Origin: Zygnema circumcarinatum
Taxonomy: Eukaryota; Streptophyta; Zygnematophyceae; Zygnematales; Zygnemataceae
Reading direction: 5' to 3'
DNA length: 64,000 bases
Assembly: GCA_037447605.1 (NCBI GenBank)
Contig: CM074809.1
Span: 4,013,488 to 4,077,487, forward strand
This document shows, piece by piece, positions 34,258 through 44,339 of the stretch. Under the pieces are notes generated by a model. It saw only the letters and a program-made list of their open reading frames with translations. It was not told where the DNA came from and did not search any database. The translations under genes were made by a program, and so were the position numbers. Every line of letters begins with the position of its first letter. The stretch's first letter is position 1.

Positions 34258-34688
34258 TACTGTATAGTATCGTACGGTGCGTACATCTTACGCCTTTCTA
34301 GGTTTCAACCAAAAAACTGGTTTGGACCAAAGCCGAAAGTTTGCTCTCCGATTTTGCATGTTTTGGGTACAAACGGGGTATAAGGATGGCCTGGGGCACC
34401 CTCCTGAATGACGAGGGTGGGAAGGAGATGAAAGCGTCAGTCCCTGAGAAGCCATGGCGTCTCCCAGACGCGCAGCTCGTCTTGGAGAAAAGAGGAGGCA
34501 GAGAGAGGCCTTGGAGGGGCGAGGAGAGGAGGAGGAGGAGGGGATGGGGCAGATGGGGGAGGGGAGAGGGAAGGAGCGAAGAGGGGAAAAGGGGGGAAAG
34601 TTAGAGAGGAGCAGAGGGGAGTGGGGAAAGAGGGGGGAGAAGAAAGAGGAGATAGGGAAGGAGAATAATATAGTGGAATCTAAGAAAG

Positions 34689-34806
34689 GAGAGGAGGAGG
34701 AGGAGGAGGAGGAGGAGGAGGAGGAGGAGGAGAGGAGGAGGAGGAGGAGGAGGAGGAGGAGGAGGAGGAGGAGGAGAACGAGGTGGAGGAGGAGGAGGAG
34801 GAGACA
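34689..34806. repeat. (GAG)n/(AGG)n microsatellite at the 5' end of the BAH-TFIIS gene
   Basis: About 35 GAG-type trinucleotides with one two-base slip near 34732 and a GAACGAGGTG interruption near 34776. In the frame that continues into the BAH domain, the distal part reads as Glu repeats. The slip changes the frame from Gly to Glu codons. Confidence 0.9.
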
Positions 34807-34807
34807 G

Positions 34808-37800
34808 CACAAGCGGTTGGGCCCATTATAAAAAAGGCAGGAACAGGAAGGCGGGCTCGATGTTATTATGAAGCTTTTGAGTTTGGAAACACAAGGTTCG
34901 ATTTGGTACGTGTTTCTATTTGCTGAATTCCTCGTCTTTGTTTTCGTTCAATTTCCTCTTAACTGAATCATAACTGAACCGAGCATGTTGATACGTCTGC
35001 TGGCCTGCTGAGAACTTCATCTTTAGGGACAGAATTGAGCAGTTTTTTTTTTTTTTTAATCCATGTTTTCTTGTTTCAGAACGACACGGTTCTTCTCTCT
35101 TCGGGAGACGAGGATGTGAAACCATTTGTGGCCTTTATCAAGGTCTGCGAAAAATACCTGAAGGGTTGGAATCCTAAAGACCTGAAGAGGCGATATGCTG
35201 CAAGAAACTTTTGTCATATGTTTTTTAATCCCAAAGAATTTTTTCTGACTTATAAACCGGTCGACTGCTTACACCGTTGCCTTTCTGGTTAAAGGAGGGT
35301 AAAGCATATGACCAAAAATTTGCCAAGAACTTATCCGTTCTAGGTAATGTGGACAGTACTGAATAAGTTCAAATGGAATTGCAACACGGAGTGAGAAAGT
35401 AGGCAAAGAGCAAACCTCGTTATAAGAATCAGACTGGAACTAATTTTGCTTGAAGTGCTTTAATTTGCAGTAGTTTTGTTTCAGTATGATGAGGAGAGAT
35501 GTTGCATTGGGAGCTCAAAGAAAACGCATGTGAAGTGAACAGTTCTCTTTCTCAGATTTATCTCTCTCGCGCTCTCTTTCTTGCTTTCTCCTGTTTTCTC
35601 TCTCTCTCTCTCTCTCTCTCCCCCCTCTCTCTCCCCTCCCCAATTCCGCCACAGGAAGTCTATCAACGAAATGACGGAGAAGTTTGCATAACCGCCCAGT
35701 GGCTGTACCGCCCGGAAGAGTCGAAAAAAAGGAATGGGGAAATATGGGACCGTGAAGATCCACGTGAGATATTCCTCACCTTTCATTTCGATGAGGTGTC
35801 GGCGGATTCAGTCCTCCATAAATGCATAGTTCATTTCATACCTCCTATGAAACAGCTCCCTGATATGCTGAAGTATCCTGGCTTCGTAGTGCAATATGTA
35901 TACGACACGAATTCGAAAAAGTTGTTTCGCATAACTGACAAGGATTACATAAGCGAGCAGCAACTTCAAATTGAAAGTCATCTTGAAAAGAGTAGATGTG
36001 TGTGGGAGACTTTGGCTGAGGTTGAAGATAAGGACGCCGTAGAGCAGTATCAGAATTCGGTTTCGACATTGGAAACCACAAGGCGAAGTAGCAGGAAAAG
36101 GAAAGCGGAAACTCCTTCCCTGGATGATGGTGAGAAGAAGTTACCGAGAAGCAAAAGTTCGAAAATGGGAGAGCCGGAAACGATTGCGGAGGAAGAGGAG
36201 ACGGAGGAGGAGAAAAGAACTGACGAAGCGACGAAAGCTCAGGAGAAAAACGCGGAGGATAAGAAGGTGGAGGAGAAAGAAACAGAGATGATGGAGCTGT
36301 TGAGGGAGAAAAAGCTCCTGACCGGAGTTCGTGTACGCGACCGCTGGCGAGACATGCTCCTAGAAGCAGTGAAATCAGCATCAATCGAACTAACTTCTGA
36401 CGTGAGTCTCCAGATAAACATTTGGTAAAAGTTAAAGCTACAGTCCTTTATTGTTGCAGATGGTGCAAACGTGTCAATAGACTTGTTAAAATCGCACGTT
36501 TAGGCACATAAAATGATTTTTTTCAAGGAGGAGGGGGGAAGGGAGAGAGAGTGAGAGATTGGGGGGGTGGAGGGAGTAACGAACCACATCTGGGTTTTGG
36601 GACGGGGGGGCTCAGGAATGTAAGTTCTGGCCAGACCGAGCTGCGGACGTTTGTACGGGCTTGGAGGCGGCTGCGGAAGAGTCGCTCGGATCTGCAAATC
36701 GAAGATATAATATTAAATTACGCTCCATGTCGACTAATCTCAAGGTCAACTTTTAGTATCTATTATATAATGAACGTGTTATAATCATGGCTCTTCATGT
36801 TTTCTCGATGTCTAGAAGGCATGGTGAGGGGGACAGTGTTTTGTGGTGGGAGATGAGCGAGAGGGAGATGATGAGGTTGGCGTTTCTATGGATAGTGAAA
36901 GAGGAGAGGGATGCGAGCGAGGGTATGGGGGCATGGTTTTTGGATTCAAGGGGGAAAAGAGGTGTTTGCGGATGAAAGGGGGGAGAGAGGAGCGGGATAC
37001 GAGAGACGAGGAGCGAGAGAGGATACAGCTGTGGGGAAGCTCGTGAGAGAGAGGGGAGGGGAGGAAGGGAGAAGGACGAGTGTTAACGAGGATAGAAGCG
37101 AGGAGAGTTGGGAAAGGAAAAACATGAGAGAGGGAAACTCATTTTTCTTGCCATCGCTTGTTTTGACCATTGCATTGCAGAAGAATCGGTTCTTAGCACA
37201 ACGCTTGCTTCGCGGTGAACTGCAGCCGGAAACTGTGCTAAATTTTGACCCCGTGGAATTAAAGGTGAATTTTGCTTTTGAAGCCTTTCCCAGTTCTACT
37301 TCAAAGATTGGATTTTGGAAGGACAAAGAGAGAGTTTCATGCGTGGAATCACGTTGGCTGTTTTTCTGTCGTACGTTCACTACTGTTCGATCGGTGATCG
37401 CTGTCCTGCCACGTGGCATGTCGTAATTGGCAGGAGGGTCGGAAGGCTGAGGAGATGCCGAAACAGGAGACATCGGAAGTAGAAGCCATTGAGGTATGTG
37501 GGTTTGTCCTCTGTCATTGTACCACACATACGAATCCCTATACGTATACCTGTGTACCCGTTTAGACACCTCTTTCTTACCTCTGTTTCTCCACTCTGTC
37601 TCGCTCTTTCCTCTCTCCTTCCCTCCCCTCTCTCTCTTTCTCTTTCTCTCTCCCTCCTCTCACGCTCCTCCCACGCTCCCTCCCCTTCTCCGCTCTCTGT
37701 CTCTCCTCTCTCTCTCCCACTTTCTCCGTCCCTTCCTCTCTCACTGTTGCTTTTGTACTTCCCCACTGCGGCGGAGGCAGTGGGCGGAGGTTACATGTGG

Positions 37801-38892
37801 ATCGTGCGGAGCGAAGAGGGCGGCCGTGAAGGAGATCATTCACACTGGGAAGAGTTTGGACCGATATTTGGTGCGAACGCCCTCTCGTCTCCAGTCGTTG
37901 CTCATAAACCAATGTGTTTTAGAGAAAAGAAAGTGACCATAAGCATCATCATCAGTGGGATTTTCTCTCAGCACTAGAGCTTGTTGCTCGATAATGCAAC
38001 GAATTGCCTTTCTGAGATGTGGCGTGTCATGCTTCTCCCTTACTCATGCTCTCTATCTCCCTGCTTAATTTGTCCTGTTTCAACTGTCCTCGCTCTCTTT
38101 CTTGTCCCCAGGTCGTCCTCCACCTGCCCCCTTCGTTTCCTTCCATGCCGTTCTCTTTCTTGACTCTCACCTCGCTGTCTTTCTCTCCTCCTCCATACTC
38201 TCGTCGATCCCTTTCTTTGCCTGCTCTGATGATTTTCTCGTCTCCCTCTCCTACTTCCAACTCCACCCCCCCCTTCTCCTTCTCTTTCTCCATTCCCTCT
38301 CCCTCTTGCCCCCCCTTCCGTCGCTTCCTTTTACGCGAACATTCCTATGACTTTCATCTTTCCCAACCTTCCCCACCCCCGGCCCCCCTCCTTTTTTCCC
38401 TCCAACCTTCCTCCCCGACTCCTCCTCCGCCACTTCCTCCCTCTCCCTCTAAACCCTTCCCTCTCCCTCTAAACCCTTCCCTCTCCCTCTAAACCCTTCC
38501 CTCTCCCTCTAAACCCTTCCCTCTCCTTCTGCTGTCTTTCCCTCTCCTTGAGCCAACAGCTGGAGTGCGCGGAGTGTGGGCACTCGTGGTATTCGAGCCA
38601 AGACGCAGTTTCTTCCCTTTCAGAAGCTCCCCCTGTGGACAAGGTTCCGCCAGTCGGACTCAACACAACGGCGACGGAAAAGTTTGACAAGGTCGAGCAC
38701 GCTCTGGCGGCGCTTCGTGAAAGAAATGCGGCCAATCAAAAAACGAGTGGGGGGGAAGGCACAAGTGTCGAGGCTTCAAAGGGTGTGCACCAAACGAAGG
38801 GACCTGTGGAAGAAGCGAAGGAAATTGGGCTTGACAGGTTTTTGTTGCCGTCTAATGCGAACACGGATACTGGCGTGGCACATTTCGATTGA
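34808..38892 (+). CDS. BAH + TFIIS-middle + zinc-ribbon chromatin protein (AIPP3-like), 5' end uncertain
   Basis: Exons: about 34808-34905, 35080-35142, 35655-36401, 36616-36744, 37181-37264, 37434-37493, 37781-37870, 38560-38892, all in phase. The BAH domain spans the first three exons (RCYYEAFEFGNTRFDL, NDTVLLSSGDEDVKPFVAFI, QWLYRPEES, IFLTFHFDEVSADSV, CIVHFIPP, PGFVVQYVYD). A basic then acidic linker follows, then a TFIIS central-domain helix bundle (VRDRWRDMLLEAVKSA, NRRYNIKLRSMSTNLK, NRFLAQRLLRGELQPETV). A Cx2C pair (TCGSCGAK) and a second Cx2C (ECAECGHSW) form a TFIIS-type zinc ribbon. The order matches plant AIPP3/BDT1-type proteins, which read histone marks and act in transcript termination and repression; the zinc ribbon is an addition I do not recall for AIPP3. 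No in-frame ATG precedes exon 1, so the start lies in an unseen upstream exon or a GAG-repeat error hides it. Confidence 0.85.
35591..35640. repeat. (CT)n intronic microsatellite near acceptor of BAH-TFIIS exon 3
   Basis: A TCTC run immediately before the acceptor at 35654; it acts as an extended polypyrimidine tract. Confidence 0.9.
38441..38520 (+). repeat. Four exact copies of a 20-bp tandem unit
   Basis: CTCTCCCTCTAAACCCTTCC repeats four times without a mismatch, each copy carrying CTAAACCC, a telomere-like heptamer. The array lies in the last intron of the BAH-TFIIS gene, 39 bases before the final acceptor at 38559. Confidence 0.95.
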
Positions 38893-38904
38893 AGGGAGGG
38901 AGCG

Positions 38905-38937
38905 GGGGGGGGGGGGGGGGGGGGGGGNNNNNNNNNN
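38905..38937. other. Poly-G run abutting a ten-N assembly gap
   Basis: G homopolymer of at least 23 bases followed by ten Ns (38928-38937). The gap is probably a sequencing failure of the homopolymer, and its real size is unknown. Confidence 0.95.
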
Positions 38938-39425
38938 CGGGGTGGAGGGGTCCTTGTCTGGTTTCAAAGGTTTGATGGGGAGGAAAGCAAGGGTGCGATG
39001 GAGGGAGAGAGGGGGAGGGGGGGGGGGAGAGAGAGGGAGAGAGGGAGAGAATGCAAGATGGACGAAGATCAAACTTAAATTTTTGTCTATTGGAGAATGT
39101 CAGAGCTATTTCACAAGGGTGAGAGAGAATCCGCTTGATGCCGAGGCTGTTTTTTTTCATTTTGGGTTTGGACCTTGTGTCATTTCTTGCCGTTGTTGGG
39201 ACATCGAAGATCGAACATATGTGTGCTCGCGTGCACGGGCATGCATGGGTGCGCGAGCAATACAATGTCTCGTTGACCGCTCTCTCTCGACCGGAAAAGG
39301 ATCATTCCGACACACGTTGTCCGGTATTTTCCACCGCAACTCTCGTTCCATCAAAAAAACAGTTATTGTGAATTTGTGAATTTCGAATTTCTGTACGAAC
39401 AGTGGAAAAGGAAAGTGACATTGAA

Positions 39426-39490
39426 CTCACGATGGCGAGGCCACCAAATGTACAGGAACAAAAGCAGCATGGGGAACCACGAGGAACTGG
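39426..39490 (+). repeat. Dispersed repeat, copy B
   Basis: Aligned to 30634-30701. It opens a 37-codon frame (39432-39545) starting MARPPNVQEQKQHGEPRG and ending after a GRKGPKPKRKK basic stretch that resembles an AT-hook-like or nuclear-localisation sequence. In copy A the same frame is broken. Confidence 0.7.
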
Positions 39491-39654
39491 TCGCAAAGGA
39501 CCTAAGCCCAAAAGAAAAAAGCTAGGAGCGGGAAACTACGCCTAAGCGCAACAACGCTTGAAGGCCTCCCTCGAAGCAGCCGCGACGGTCACCGATCGAT
39601 GTGCGGCACATCACATCGCGCGGAGGGAGCGAGCGGCGGAAGGCCACCGACACG

Positions 39655-39870
39655 GTCACCGACAATAGGGAGGGTCCGACATTGACCATGGCCGAATCAA
39701 TTCAGTAATTATGCCTGTCGGGCGAATTAAGCATTGCCTAGGTACGCATTTCGGTACGGCTGTGTACGGCGGAGCCGCCGATCTCGACCCGGAATTCGTA
39801 CACGAAACTTTGACTTTTATTATTGTACTAAATTCGAGCCATGGTCAATGTCTGACCCCCCCCAATACGG
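39655..39870. mobile_element. Diverged inverted-repeat element, possible MITE
   Basis: GACATTGACCATGG at 39678-39691 is perfectly inverted at 39839-39852, and the similarity extends outward (GGGAGGGTCC opposite GGGGGGGGTCA, with CCG at the outer end) and inward for about 15 bases with mismatches. Arms of roughly 50 bases enclose about 150 bases with no coding potential. No clear target duplication can be read. Confidence 0.55.
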
Positions 39871-39939
39871 TTCCACCTACCGTACTTCGCATCCCTGAAA
39901 GTGGTCAAGTCGATATTTTTGCCAGTATATCGCTACGAG

Positions 39940-40200
39940 CTATGTGCATGCCCGTGCATGGATGCATACATACAAACGTGTAGCGTACATGTTGGCATGT
40001 CTGCATGCATATGAACTTTCCTTGAGTGAACGCATATGTTCATATGTATGCACGAATACATACATACATACATGCATACACGTACGCACATGCATCCATC
40101 CATACGTGAGCGAATGCGTACTCGGATGCATAGCATAGACACATGAGCAAACGCATGCATACACATGGATACGAACATGTACACATACATGCATACACCC
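39940..40200. repeat. Alternating purine-pyrimidine tract (CATG/ACAT/GCAT)
   Basis: A 260-base region of TACATACATGCATACACG-type sequence with many self-complementary 6-mers (GCATGC, CATATG, TGCATGCA). It could adopt Z-DNA or cruciforms. It gives rise to spurious Met/His/Cys/Val-rich frames. Confidence 0.8.
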
Positions 40201-40483
40201 CATAACCCATACTTTAAAACGTCGGATGTCACGAAAAACAACCGGAGTACGGTATGAGCTGCTTTTTGCACCAAACGCTTGACTTGCGGACGATTTGTTC
40301 CCTTCGTGTTAAGAGATAAAACTAATGATACAGGTTTAATAATATACAGAACTATTAACATGGAGCAAGCTCCCGCGGCTATATGCGGTAAGCCGAGGCT
40401 CTATTGGTGAGTGACACTTTCTTGGGAGACAATGCACCCCTCTGTACCCCCCCCCCCCTCCCCCCCCACACAATACCCTCCCG

Positions 40484-42254
40484 CTACCGGGCCTCCTCCC
40501 CATTCTGCGGCCGCCCATTGTAATGGTAGTGTCTTTCCCTCTCCCTCTCTTCTCTCCCTCCCCTTCTCTCCTGCCCCTGCACCCCCATGGCCTCCCTACA
40601 TACCAATATGTGTCCTGACTTCCAGTCTCGTGCCTGACACGCCCGCGAACAGTAGCTGGGAACGGAACAGACCGCACAGCACCTGAACTCGTGGGGCTGA
40701 GTCTCCGGCCGGCCACACTTCAAATTCCCGCAGAGCTTCAGGCCCGGCTTGAGCCTCTTGCTGCCCTCCCCCCTAAACCACTCCAACAGGAAGCGGTTCC
40801 AGAGAGCCACCGGCTCCTCAGCAGCCGCGCCGCCATAGCTGCTCGCGAGGGGCCCCAAACAGTGGCTCAAACTATGGAGAATTTGCGCCAACTGAGTTGA
40901 GCTTCGTCCCGGACAGATGCTGCCATGGATCCCTCCTCCCCCTTCTCTCTCTTCCCCAGAAGATGGAGGAGGAGGGGAAGACGAAGAAGTAGACCCATCG
41001 CCCCTTGTGGTAACTACCCCCCCTCCCTCTCTCTCTCCCTCTCCCTCGTCCTCGCCCTCTCCCTCTCCCTCTCCCTCTCCACCCCCCGCCCCTGGAGCCG
41101 ACATTCTTGGCAACCGTCCCTCCGTTGGATGCACCTGTCCCAGCGCTCTCCCTCCCTCTCTCCCTCCCTCCCGCCTCCCACACTGCCTCCCCGAACACCC
41201 CAACTCAACCCTCCTCATCCCCTCCTGCAGCTGCGCCACGACTTCCGCCGCCGCCATGGGCAGCTTCCCTGCGCGCTCCGCCCCTCCCCCTCCGCTCCTC
41301 TGCGCGAACTCCCTCACATTGGCCTCCAGCAGGAGGCGCCGCCCCTCTGCCACGTGGCGGCGCACGCCATAGCCGTCCTGCAAGCAGTGGCCGAGCTCGC
41401 GGAGAGCCTCCACGTGTCCCTCCTGCGCGGCCACGGCCGCCAAGAGGACGCCGATCTGTAGGTTCCGTTCCGTCGCCATCAACCCGCTTCCGTTGAAGTT
41501 CACGATGGCCAGCGCATAGAGCGCCTGCGCGTGGCCCTTAGAGGCCGCGGCGGAGAGCAGGCGAATGCCCTCCTGCCACGTGTCGAGGCAGTAGAACTCG
41601 ATCATGCCGAGGAGGCACTGGGCCTCCAGGTTGCCGCCACGTGCCACCTTGCGGAGGTAGGCGTGCGAGTGAGGACAAAACTGGCGAGCTCGCACGTGTA
41701 AGGCGTTGACTCCGAAGGTTTGCAGGACACGTGGCTCCGAGAAGACGGCGCGGAGGCGGCGGCAGGTCATGGAGGCGCTGATGACGTCAGCTGGGGAGGA
41801 GGCGCGGGCGGCGAGTTTGGTCATGATGCAGACGAGGACGTCATCCTGCGGAGCGAGGGGGCAGGAAATTAGAGTTCAGGGCCAGGGAAGGGCTCAAAAA
41901 TGCCGGGCGGCCGGCCGGGGTACAAGCTCAGAGGATTCAGGGTCAACGGATTTGGAGTGACTTGGTTCGTTTGATGTGAATGCGATGATGAGCACTCACC
42001 GGAAGATGATCCAACAGCACGCCTCCACCACCTGCGCTGATCACCGCCTCCACTCCTCCTCCTCCCTCTCTCCTCTCTCCCTTCATCTCTCCAGCAGCTA
42101 CCCCTCTGTCTCCCTCACCTTCCCTCTCCGCTCTCCCTCCCTCCATCTCCGTACTCAACGCCCTCCTCTTGCTCCTCTCTCTCTCCCTCTCCCAATCCCT
42201 CTCCCCCACCTCCCTCTCCCTCCTCCCCCTCTCCCTCCCTCCCTCCCTCCCCAT
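40484..42254 (-). CDS. F-box / Sel1-repeat / MYND zinc-finger protein (At1g67340 type)
   Basis: Two minus-strand exons: 42000-42254 and 40484-41845, in phase, 538 residues. Exon 1 ends LLDHLP and exon 2 starts DDVLVCIMTKLAARASS, forming an F-box across the junction. Then follow Sel1-like repeats (GNLEAQCLLGMIEFYCL, ASKGHAQALYALAIVNFNG, GHVEALRELGHCLQDGYGV, AEGRRLLLEANVREFA), a long low-complexity Gly/Glu/Ser insert, an FLLEWF motif and a MYND finger (CGNLKCGRPETQPHEF, then CCAVCSVPSYCSRACQ and DWKSGHILVC). This order matches plant F-box/MYND proteins, which presumably act as SCF substrate adaptors. The insert and the first exon are encoded by CT-rich repeats. The last 25 residues (RGGREERERERHYHYN onward) extend past the usual end and may be repeat-derived. 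The start could lie further upstream. Confidence 0.9.
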
Positions 42255-44339
42255 CCCGCGCCCCCCCCCCGGCCCCCCTCCGCCCCCCTTAACTCCGCCG
42301 CCGAGCGGCCGGTCCAGCGCAGGACCCCAGATGGCCGGGAGGAACCGTACGGACGGCGGCCGCCCGGGCCGCCGTAACCGGAAGTTGACTTCCGCAGCTG
42401 CCGCGTGTCAGCACGGGAAGGCAGTCAGGGGATTGCAACAGCCTGGCATCGAATCATTTACCCGGAAAAGACAAATTCAGCACACGTAAATGTCGGTGGG
42501 TGCGATGTAACAGCGACACGTGGAAAGTGAGTCGATGGAAATGTCGGTGGTGTCGGCGCAAGAGTCAGGTGGGCGGCGGTCAGCTGAATGATTGCAAGAA
42601 GAGACAGAAATGATTGCTAGAGTGTACGAATGGGACTGGAGAGTTTGTCTTATTAGAGGGCTCGATCGGGCAAGCGAGGGAAGGGGCTCGCGCCGACAGT
42701 AACGGACGGCGACCGCAGGCGGGCGGCCGAACATTGTCGCCTAGCGCGGAGATACGTATGTCGGTGGCGTGCAGGGCCGCGGCCGACCGAATCATATCCG
42801 GCCGTACAGGAGTCGCCAAGAGTTCCGAAAGAGCCGGTCGCGGCGTCCTTGGGAACTGGGCCGGGCGGATCGGGAAACCTCCTGGCCCCTAAATCGTGTC
42901 TTTTAGTCAGCGTCATCAGGAGATTTGGCGTAGCTCGTGAGCCAATGGAATCCGACACCGACATGGCTCAATCTTTCATTTGGAGAAAACGACAAAATAT
43001 TATGTCTGTTTTCAACAGTTGTCGTCCTAGACGACAAGCAGAGGGGTCCTGGGATCGGCGCCCGAATCTAAAGCCGGGCGGCATGTTCGTCCGTATTTAA
43101 GGTTTGGACGGCTGCAGTAATTGTAGTGTACGGTGACAGTTAAAGCGGGAGGGCCAAGGGAGACAAATTTGTACAGTTTGGTAAGCCAGTGGACTGTCCG
43201 TACACGGGTCTTGCCGTTTGTACGGATTGCCTTCACTGAGGCCTGGTCCAGCAATCAAGGATGGCGCCGGCAACGAATAGGCCAAGTGGTAGCTGTACGT
43301 ACGGCTTGTCGCGACGTCCAATGGTGCTCGTACGATTTTGTCGGAATCCGGCGTCGCGTGTGCGCAATGATTGGAGGACCCGTTAGGGACCGGCCTCCAT
43401 AGGCCGCCTGGAGGGGATAGCAGTAGGAAACAACGCTTTAGCGTTGGACAGTAACTGTTAGCTAGAGTCATAGAAAGTACGGTAAAGTCACAGTAGTTTG
43501 TCTGTGCCCCTATCGTTGTTTGAATGTGTACGTAGCTCCAAAGCCGCGACAAGTATTTGGTATTTCTGTCCCTGCTTGCGAGGCGCATAGTTTTTGGCGT
43601 TCACACTGAAACAAGGCCTATGGCTGCAAGTGGAAGTAAGGAGTCCGGACAAGGCATTGATTGGGAAAATGAGCCGGCCATGGCCATGGGGGGTAGTCAC
43701 ATCCACTGCATGCATGGCCGTGAGGTGGATGTGACGGATGTCACGCTCGGCTTCACCATTGGAGCATACTGCAAGAGAGGAGGAAGGAGATAGCCTGCAG
43801 TAGCCAATGCCAATGCCAATGCGACTGTGAATGAGAACAATCGAATGAAGTTCCGGCAACAAGATGAAGGCGGAGACATCGCCATGCGAGCAAACAATGG
43901 CACTAAAACAAGAACAGCACAAAACAACAAACGGAAGAAACGAGGCCCTCAGACGAGGCTCATAGCACACGGACAGAAACAAGCGCGTGCACAGAAGCCA
44001 TTCAAGAGTGTGTGCTTTCCTCCGCTATGTACAACCACACACTGCTGATGTTACATGTGATGCCTCGCAAGGACTTGCAGCCGATGCCGTAAGCAAGAGA
44101 TAGCGAGAGAGAGAGAGAGAGACAGAGAGAGAGAGGGAGAGAGAGAGACGCTAGCGACTGGTCAATCCAATTCTCTAATACTCCTGCAGTTCAACTGATG
44201 CGACTACTTAACTATGGAACAGAAGAAAAGAGGAAAAGAATGAAAAAACTTGTTGGTCGTGAGAAAATTGATTCGCTTCTTGTGGTCTTCCTGCTCTGTC
44301 AAAACTGTAAAAACGATAAACCGTCGCCAAAAAACGAGG
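42255..44339. other. Intergenic region between F-box/MYND gene and SUN gene
   Basis: It contains the F-box gene promoter with a G-box at 42517-42522 (GACACGTGG) and many CCGTAC/GTACGG motifs (about 42350, 42800, 43130, 43200, 43215 and 43300). A (GA)n microsatellite lies at 44104-44150. Long frames here are not supported by any motif. Confidence 0.6.
44104..44150. repeat. (GA)n microsatellite
   Basis: GAGA run with a CAGA interruption, downstream of the SUN gene stop codon. Confidence 0.9.

Larger units (their letters stand above)
33363..34807. promoter_or_regulatory. Divergent intergenic region between coiled-coil gene and BAH-TFIIS gene
   Basis: G-boxes lie at 33870-33875 (GACACGTGGC) and 33964-33969 (TGCCACGTGGC). 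A 191-bp MITE occupies 34067-34257, and CGTACGG follows at about 34272. From 34500 the plus strand becomes purine-rich and ends in the GAG repeat. The BAH gene's true first exon must lie here or within the repeat. Confidence 0.55.
38893..40483. other. Convergent intergenic spacer with assembly gap and repeats
   Basis: It lies between the BAH-TFIIS stop and the F-box/MYND stop. It holds a poly-G run ending in ten Ns (38928-38937), a GA/GGGA tract (39001-39055), dispersed repeat copy B, an inverted-repeat element (about 39655-39870), and an alternating purine-pyrimidine tract (39940-40200). A 37-codon frame at 39432-39545 is described separately. Confidence 0.65.

Noticed and set aside
39933-40361. 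Cys/Val/Met-rich 142-codon frame
   Set aside because: Translation of the alternating CATG/ACAT tract; no real protein signal.
43488-43982. 164-codon minus-strand frame in the F-box/SUN spacer
   Set aside because: Cys/Ser-rich shadow reading with no motif; the spacer is dominated by GTAC motifs and repeats.
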